From NCBI GenBank assembly GCA_965116935.1, contig OZ220737.1:124001-188000 (forward strand): a stretch of DNA of 64,000 nucleotides. The letters run 5' to 3'. Positions 60,444 to 64,000 of this stretch are shown here, piece by piece. The DNA is from VXYL01 sp965116935. GTDB taxonomy: Bacteria > Pseudomonadota > Gammaproteobacteria > Pseudomonadales > Azotimanducaceae. A program made the translations under genes and the position numbers. The notes under the pieces are model-generated. The model was given only the letters and a program-made list of their open reading frames with translations, did not search any database and had not been told where the DNA came from. How positions within the stretch are numbered: the first letter of the stretch is position 1; every line of letters starts with the position of its first letter.

Positions 60444-61115
60444 CGTCAGTTCCTCGAAGCTGTCGAACACGGCATCTGCACCGAGTGACGCCGGATCGAT
60501 GCCGTGGTTGTAGCCGTGCCGATAGACCACCACCGGGCAACCGGCGGCACGGGCACAGGCAACGTCCGTCGCCGAGTCGCCGACGAAGAGGGCGTCGGGT
60601 GGAGCGCATTCGAGGCGCTCGCAGGCGATCAGAGCGGGCTCTGGGGCCGGCTTTGGCTTCGGCGAGTTGTCGTGGCTGATGACGGTGGCGAAATGGCGGC
60701 GAAGGTCCAGCGCTTCCAGCAAAGGAAGGGTGAACCGCGAGAGCTTGTTGGTGACCACCGCCAGCAGCGCCCGCTCACCAAGCTCCTCAAGAGTCGAGGC
60801 CACATTCGGATAGGGCCGCGAATGGTCCGCAACGTGTGCTTCGTAGTGTGCCGACAAGGCCGCAACCGATTCCTCGAAGCGTGAGTCTGCAACCGGCAGG
60901 TTGTGATGCTCGAATGCGGCCGTGAGCATGGCTCGCACCCCGTGGCCGACCCAGTGCCGAGTGAGCGCCTCGCTGACTGGCGCAATGCCGGCGCCGGAGA
61001 GGGCGTGGTTCAACGCCACGTGGATGTCCGGCGCCGTATCGACCAGGGTGCCATCGAGGTCGAACAGATAGGCGGCAGGGGGATTGTCGGGCACGTCAGG
61101 CTCCGGCTTCGACAT
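60438..61115 (-). CDS. gph: Phosphoglycolate phosphatase (HAD family)
   Basis: A 225-residue HAD hydrolase. Motif I DLDGTLVDT (nucleophile Asp at 19) is near the N-terminus, followed by the helical cap, motif II VVTNKLSRF with Ser/Thr-like position, motif III Lys in PKPKPAPEP, and motif IV LFVGDSATDVACARAAG. The 'HWVGHGVRAML' cap segment is typical of Gph. It overlaps rpe by 20 bases, the usual rpe-gph arrangement of gammaproteobacteria. It clears 2-phosphoglycolate from DNA repair or oxygenation. Confidence 0.9.
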   Translation of the reverse strand: MSKPEPDVPDNPPAAYLFDLDGTLVDTAPDIHVALNHALSGAGIAPVSEALTRHWVGHGVRAMLTAAFEHHNLPVADSRFEESVAALSAHYEAHVADHSRPYPNVASTLEELGERALLAVVTNKLSRFTLPLLEALDLRRHFATVISHDNSPKPKPAPEPALIACERLECAPPDALFVGDSATDVACARAAGCPVVVYRHGYNHGIDPASLGADAVFDSFEELTG

Positions 61116-61800
61116 TGCGACCGATCTCGTCGCGCATGGCGGCGACTACGCGGCGATAGTCGTCGCGGCGGCACGGCGCCTCCTTGGGGACGCCGAAGAT
61201 CGCCGAGCCGGCGATGAACGTGTCAGCGCCGGCCGCGGCGGCCTTGCCGATGTTGTCCACCTTGATGCCACCGTCGATGGCAACGCCAACCTTCGAGTGG
61301 CCGCTTTCGTCAAGCAGGCGCCGCACGGCACGAGTGCGTTCCAGGCTGCCCGGCAGGAACGACTGGCCGCCGAAGCCGGGGTTCACCGACATCATCAGCA
61401 CGTAGTCGATGCTGCCGAGGAGTGGCTCAAGCACGCCGATCGGCGTGCCGGGGTTGAGCGCGATGCCCGCCTCGGCGCCACCGTCGCGGATGAGCGCCAA
61501 GGATCGGTGCGGATGCTCGGTCGCCTCCGGATGGATGGCCACCGCACACGCGCCAGCCTCGATGAACTCGCCAATGATGCGGTCCACCGGCTTCACCATC
61601 AGATGCACGTCGATGGGCGCCTCGATGCCATGATGGCGCAGGGCCGACAGCACCAGCGGGCCGACGCTGAGATTCGGCACGTAGTGGTTGTCCATCACGT
61701 CGAAGTGAATGAGGTCTGCCCCGGCGGCCAGCACATCCTCGACCTCCGCGCCAAGCCGGGCGAAGTCGGCAGCGAGAATGGAGGGGGCGATTTCGGCCAT
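61096..61800 (-). CDS. rpe: Ribulose-phosphate 3-epimerase
   Basis: A 234-residue TIM barrel. ATG at 61800 is preferred over 61806 because CCGGAG lies six bases before it. Landmarks are IAPSILAADFARLG, DLIHFDVMDNHYVPNLSVGP (His-Asp metal ligands), IDVHLMVKPVD, VLMMSVNPGFGGQSFLP at about 140-155 and VAIDGGIKVDNIGKAAAAGA. This enzyme interconverts ribulose-5-P and xylulose-5-P in the pentose phosphate pathway. It overlaps gph and lies 108 bases downstream of murU. Confidence 0.95.
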   Translation of the reverse strand: MAEIAPSILAADFARLGAEVEDVLAAGADLIHFDVMDNHYVPNLSVGPLVLSALRHHGIEAPIDVHLMVKPVDRIIGEFIEAGACAVAIHPEATEHPHRSLALIRDGGAEAGIALNPGTPIGVLEPLLGSIDYVLMMSVNPGFGGQSFLPGSLERTRAVRRLLDESGHSKVGVAIDGGIKVDNIGKAAAAGADTFIAGSAIFGVPKEAPCRRDDYRRVVAAMRDEIGRNVEAGA

Positions 61801-61908
61801 GGGCATCTCCGGCGGCTCAATGCGGATTATTCATGAGACCGACCCCCCACCGAAAGCCAGGAGGCCTATCTCGGAGGGCGTGAACGCTCGATCGACTCCT
61901 CCAAGGCC

Positions 61909-62574
61909 TCAAAGGTTGATGCGGCGAACGCGACGCAGTTGGTCGTGGGTGCCGATGTCCACCCAAAGGCCGTCGAAACGCTCGCCTTGCAACCGGCCTT
62001 CGGCGGCGGCACGAAAGTACAGGTCGCGCATGGAGAAGGGGCCGCTCGGCGCATCGTTGAAGATGGCTTCGCCGAGGACAGCGATGCCACAGAAGGTCAG
62101 GTCGTGGGTGTCGGAACCGTCGCCGTCGCGACGCACGCTGTCGCCATCGAGCCGGAAGTCCCCCGCCTGCCCCGCTGGGGTCGGCGTCAGCACCAGATGG
62201 GCGAGTTCCGGTGCAACATCGCTGAGGGTGCGGAACGGATAGTTGGTCCAAACGTCGCCGTTCAGCACGAGGAACGGCTCAGGCCCGAGCATCGGCAACG
62301 CCTTGCGGATGCCGCCGCCGGTTTCAAGCAGTTCCTCTTCCACACTGTATTGCACGCGCACGCCAAAGTCGCCGCCGCGACCGATGTGGCTGCGGATCTG
62401 GTCCCCTAGGTGGTGCAGGTTGATGACCACGTCGCGAATGCCAGCGCGGTGCAGCCAGCGCAGTTGATGCACGATCAAGGGCTCGCTGGCGATAGGGATC
62501 ATGGGCTTGGGCATCGCTTCGGTGAGCGGTGCGAGGCGGGTGCCGCGGCCGGCGGCGAGGATCATGGCCTTCAC
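61909..62574 (-). CDS. murU: N-acetylmuramate-1-phosphate uridylyltransferase
   Basis: A 221-residue nucleotidyltransferase with the start motif MKAMILAAGRGTRLAPLTEA and PKPMIPIASEPLIVHQLRWL, then LNGDVWTNYPF (metal Asp), GDFRLDGD and LWVDIGTHDQL at the C-terminus. This matches MurU of the Pseudomonas-type peptidoglycan recycling bypass. GTG at 62574 overlaps the stop of the kinase gene upstream, the usual amgK-murU coupling. It would make UDP-MurNAc from MurNAc-1-P and UTP, which bypasses de novo synthesis and gives fosfomycin tolerance in pseudomonads. Confidence 0.88.
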   Translation of the reverse strand: MKAMILAAGRGTRLAPLTEAMPKPMIPIASEPLIVHQLRWLHRAGIRDVVINLHHLGDQIRSHIGRGGDFGVRVQYSVEEELLETGGGIRKALPMLGPEPFLVLNGDVWTNYPFRTLSDVAPELAHLVLTPTPAGQAGDFRLDGDSVRRDGDGSDTHDLTFCGIAVLGEAIFNDAPSGPFSMRDLYFRAAAEGRLQGERFDGLWVDIGTHDQLRRVRRINL

Positions 62575-63575
62575 GGCTCAGCAATCGCCCGCAGCTTGGG
62601 CTCGGCAACGTGGACCATGCCTTCGAGCCAGGCCGCGAGCTCGTGAAGTTCGTCATGGCTTCGGCAGAGTGCGATCACCCGGCGCAGCACTGGCAGCACG
62701 TCAGCCAGATGGCTCCCGCGCCCAAGGCGATAGCGCAGCCGCACGAAAATACCGATGGCCTTTAGCTGGCGCTGGATGGCAGTGAAGTCGAAGGCGCGAG
62801 CGAATGCGCCTTCCTCGACGGCAAGCCCGGAACGAACCCGAAAGTGCCGTCGCCAGCGCGCCACTTCCGCCTCGCTGAAGGTGTGGTAGCAGTCGCGCAG
62901 CAACGAGGCGATGTCGTAGGTGACCGGGCCCACAAGCGCATCCTGGAAATCGACGATGCCGAGGCGACCCTCGCTCCAGAGCAGATTGCGCGAGTGGTAG
63001 TCGCGATGCACGACGCAGCTAGGCATGGACGCGATGGTGTCGATCAAGACCGATTTCGCGGCGTGGAACGTCGCATCCGGCACCATGCCAAGGAGCTTGC
63101 CAACGAACCACTCAGCGAAGATGCCGAGTTCGTCGTCGAAGCGACCGGTGGTGTAGGGCGGGATGTGCGGGCTCCGCACCCGCTGTAGCCGCACCAGCGC
63201 CTCGATGGCGGCGTGCAACGGGGCTTCGGTATCGCGCGCATAGACCGAGGCGAAATCGCGGTCCCCGACATCGCTGACGAGGAAAAACCCGCGCTCGAGG
63301 TCTTGCTGCAGGATTGCCGGAACAGGCAATCCGGCGGCGCGGAAGATTCCCGACAGGCGAACGAACTGGGCGTTGTTTTCGCTTGCCGGCGGCGAGTGCA
63401 TGGCGACGCTGGTGTCGCCATCCGCATCCACCCGAAAGAACCGCCGCGTGCTAGCCTCCACCGGCAGCGGCGCGAAGCTTGCGTCACGACCGATGCACTC
63501 CCGCACCCACACTTCGAGCGCATCCACGCCGGCACACCCGGCCGCCTGCTCAATACCCTCGGAGGAACTGCCCAC
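62571..63575 (-). CDS. amgK: Anomeric MurNAc/GlcNAc kinase of the recycling pathway
   Basis: A 334-residue aminoglycoside phosphotransferase-like kinase. GTG at 63575 is chosen as the closest start before the conserved N-terminus (VDALEVWVRECIGRDASFAP), with TTG at 63605 possible. The catalytic loop is VVHRDYHSRNLLW and the metal motif LGIVDFQDALVGPVTYD, both at about 190-225. ASTRRFFRVD opens the ATP-binding lobe. The coupled murU gene identifies it as AmgK, which phosphorylates MurNAc at C1. No strong ribosome-binding site is seen for either start. Confidence 0.88.
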   Translation of the reverse strand: MGSSSEGIEQAAGCAGVDALEVWVRECIGRDASFAPLPVEASTRRFFRVDADGDTSVAMHSPPASENNAQFVRLSGIFRAAGLPVPAILQQDLERGFFLVSDVGDRDFASVYARDTEAPLHAAIEALVRLQRVRSPHIPPYTTGRFDDELGIFAEWFVGKLLGMVPDATFHAAKSVLIDTIASMPSCVVHRDYHSRNLLWSEGRLGIVDFQDALVGPVTYDIASLLRDCYHTFSEAEVARWRRHFRVRSGLAVEEGAFARAFDFTAIQRQLKAIGIFVRLRYRLGRGSHLADVLPVLRRVIALCRSHDELHELAAWLEGMVHVAEPKLRAIAEP

Positions 63576-63729
63576 GCCGGCGATTATGGCAGGTCGTCTG
63601 ACCAAGGCGCCCGCGCCCCCGAGAGGGTGAGGACGCCGCGTCTCCTTGGCGAGGCCCGTCGAGAGCGGCACCTCCAAAGAACCACGCAGTGGTACTTTGC
63701 GCGCTGGCAAACCCAAGGACCCACGCCCC

Positions 63730-64000
63730 ATGGAAATCGGCATCGTCTTCCCGCACAACGAAATCGGCACGGACCCCGGCGCCATCAAGGCATGGGCGCA
63801 GGGGGCGGAAGCCCTTGGCATGGGTCACATGCTCATCTACGACCACGTGCTCGGCGCGGACCCAGACCGCCCCGGCGGCTTTCGCGGCCCCTACGACAAA
63901 GATGTCGCCTTCCACGAGCCGTTCTCGGTGTTCTCCTTCATGGCCGCCGTAACCAACACCATCACCTTCATGACCGCGGTGCTGATCCTGCCGCAGCGGC
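63730..64000 (+). CDS. LLM class F420-dependent oxidoreductase, 3' end outside window
   Basis: An open frame from ATG 63730 to the window end (90 codons), reading MEIGIVFPHNEIGTDPGAIK, AEALGMGHMLIYDHVLGADP and PFSVFSFMAAVTNTITFMTA. This is the N-terminus of luciferase-like monooxygenases of the F420-dependent branch, where 'YDHVLGAD' and 'HEPF-x-x-F' are conserved. It is divergent from the amgK gene, with about 150 bases between. The remaining two thirds lie beyond 64000. Confidence 0.88.
   Translation, partial: MEIGIVFPHNEIGTDPGAIKAWAQGAEALGMGHMLIYDHVLGADPDRPGGFRGPYDKDVAFHEPFSVFSFMAAVTNTITFMTAVLILPQR

Noticed and set aside
1..64000. tRNA, rRNA, CRISPR arrays and known riboswitches
   Set aside because: No TPsiC-like or anticodon-arm pattern, no regular short repeats with unique spacers, and no recognisable aptamer core were noticed. 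A covariance search would settle it.

Overview
The window is high-GC bacterial chromosome, most likely from an uncultivated gammaproteobacterium. This rests on bamD divergent from rluD-pgeF, an overlapping rpe-gph pair, an overlapping amgK-murU pair, a TonB-dependent receptor and an ilvI-ilvH-ilvC operon. Several F420/FMN luciferase-like oxidoreductases, Gfo/Idh/MocA dehydrogenases, a ThuA protein and an SMP-30 protein resemble the gene content of marine or host-associated lineages, but that habitat is inference. I saw no tRNA, rRNA or CRISPR array.

Layout. 1-6.0 kb holds a 5'-truncated DUF6884/YaaA-like gene, an IS remnant, a PNPOx-like gene and then the most unusual block. That block has two small Sec-exported peptides with related 5' leaders, one followed by an M48 metalloprotease and the other by a SpoIIM (DUF95) membrane protein and a second membrane protein. 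It ends with a SelW-like gene read through an in-frame TGA, probably a selenoprotein. 6.1-12 kb holds a TonB receptor, intergenic repeats, a histidine phosphatase and a ThuA-Gfo/Idh pair. 12.2-16.3 kb holds an IS4-type element inserted in an intergenic repeat, then a second transposon carrying a DNA adenine methylase, which abuts a fragment of a reverse-transcriptase-like gene. 16.4-19.7 kb is ilvIHC. 19.8-25.9 kb is a decayed region: broken DUF1588-like and DUF1501 genes, an IS630 element, a Uma2 gene, and an ISAs1 transposase fused to a DruA-like domain. 25.9-31.2 kb encodes a giant repeat-containing secreted protein and a Sel1-repeat protein. 31.2-34 kb is pgeF-rluD/bamD.

34-47 kb mixes an unknown gene, a candidate PIN-type toxin-antitoxin pair, an acyl-CoA carboxylase subunit, a DUF4143 ATPase, a symporter-LLM-VOC operon, another LLM gene, a Gfo/Idh plus sugar-isomerase pair and a VapBC-type module. 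47-55.5 kb is an accessory island: an IstB fragment, a YaaW (UPF0174) protein, two adjacent P-loop ATPases (one with a long TPR tail) and a DUF262 fragment. 55.5-64 kb is mostly metabolic or housekeeping: a methyltransferase, an aspartic protease-like protein, SMP-30, an amidohydrolase, an unusual eight-repeat exported protein, gph, rpe, murU, amgK, and the start of another LLM gene.

Many intergenic gaps are filled by related nested palindromic repeats (families A-D) and two MITE-like elements. These probably explain much of the genome's plasticity and served as a landing site for at least one IS. The strongest candidates for new biology are the TGA-containing SelW gene, the peptide/M48/SpoIIM cluster beside it, and the paired ATPase operon.
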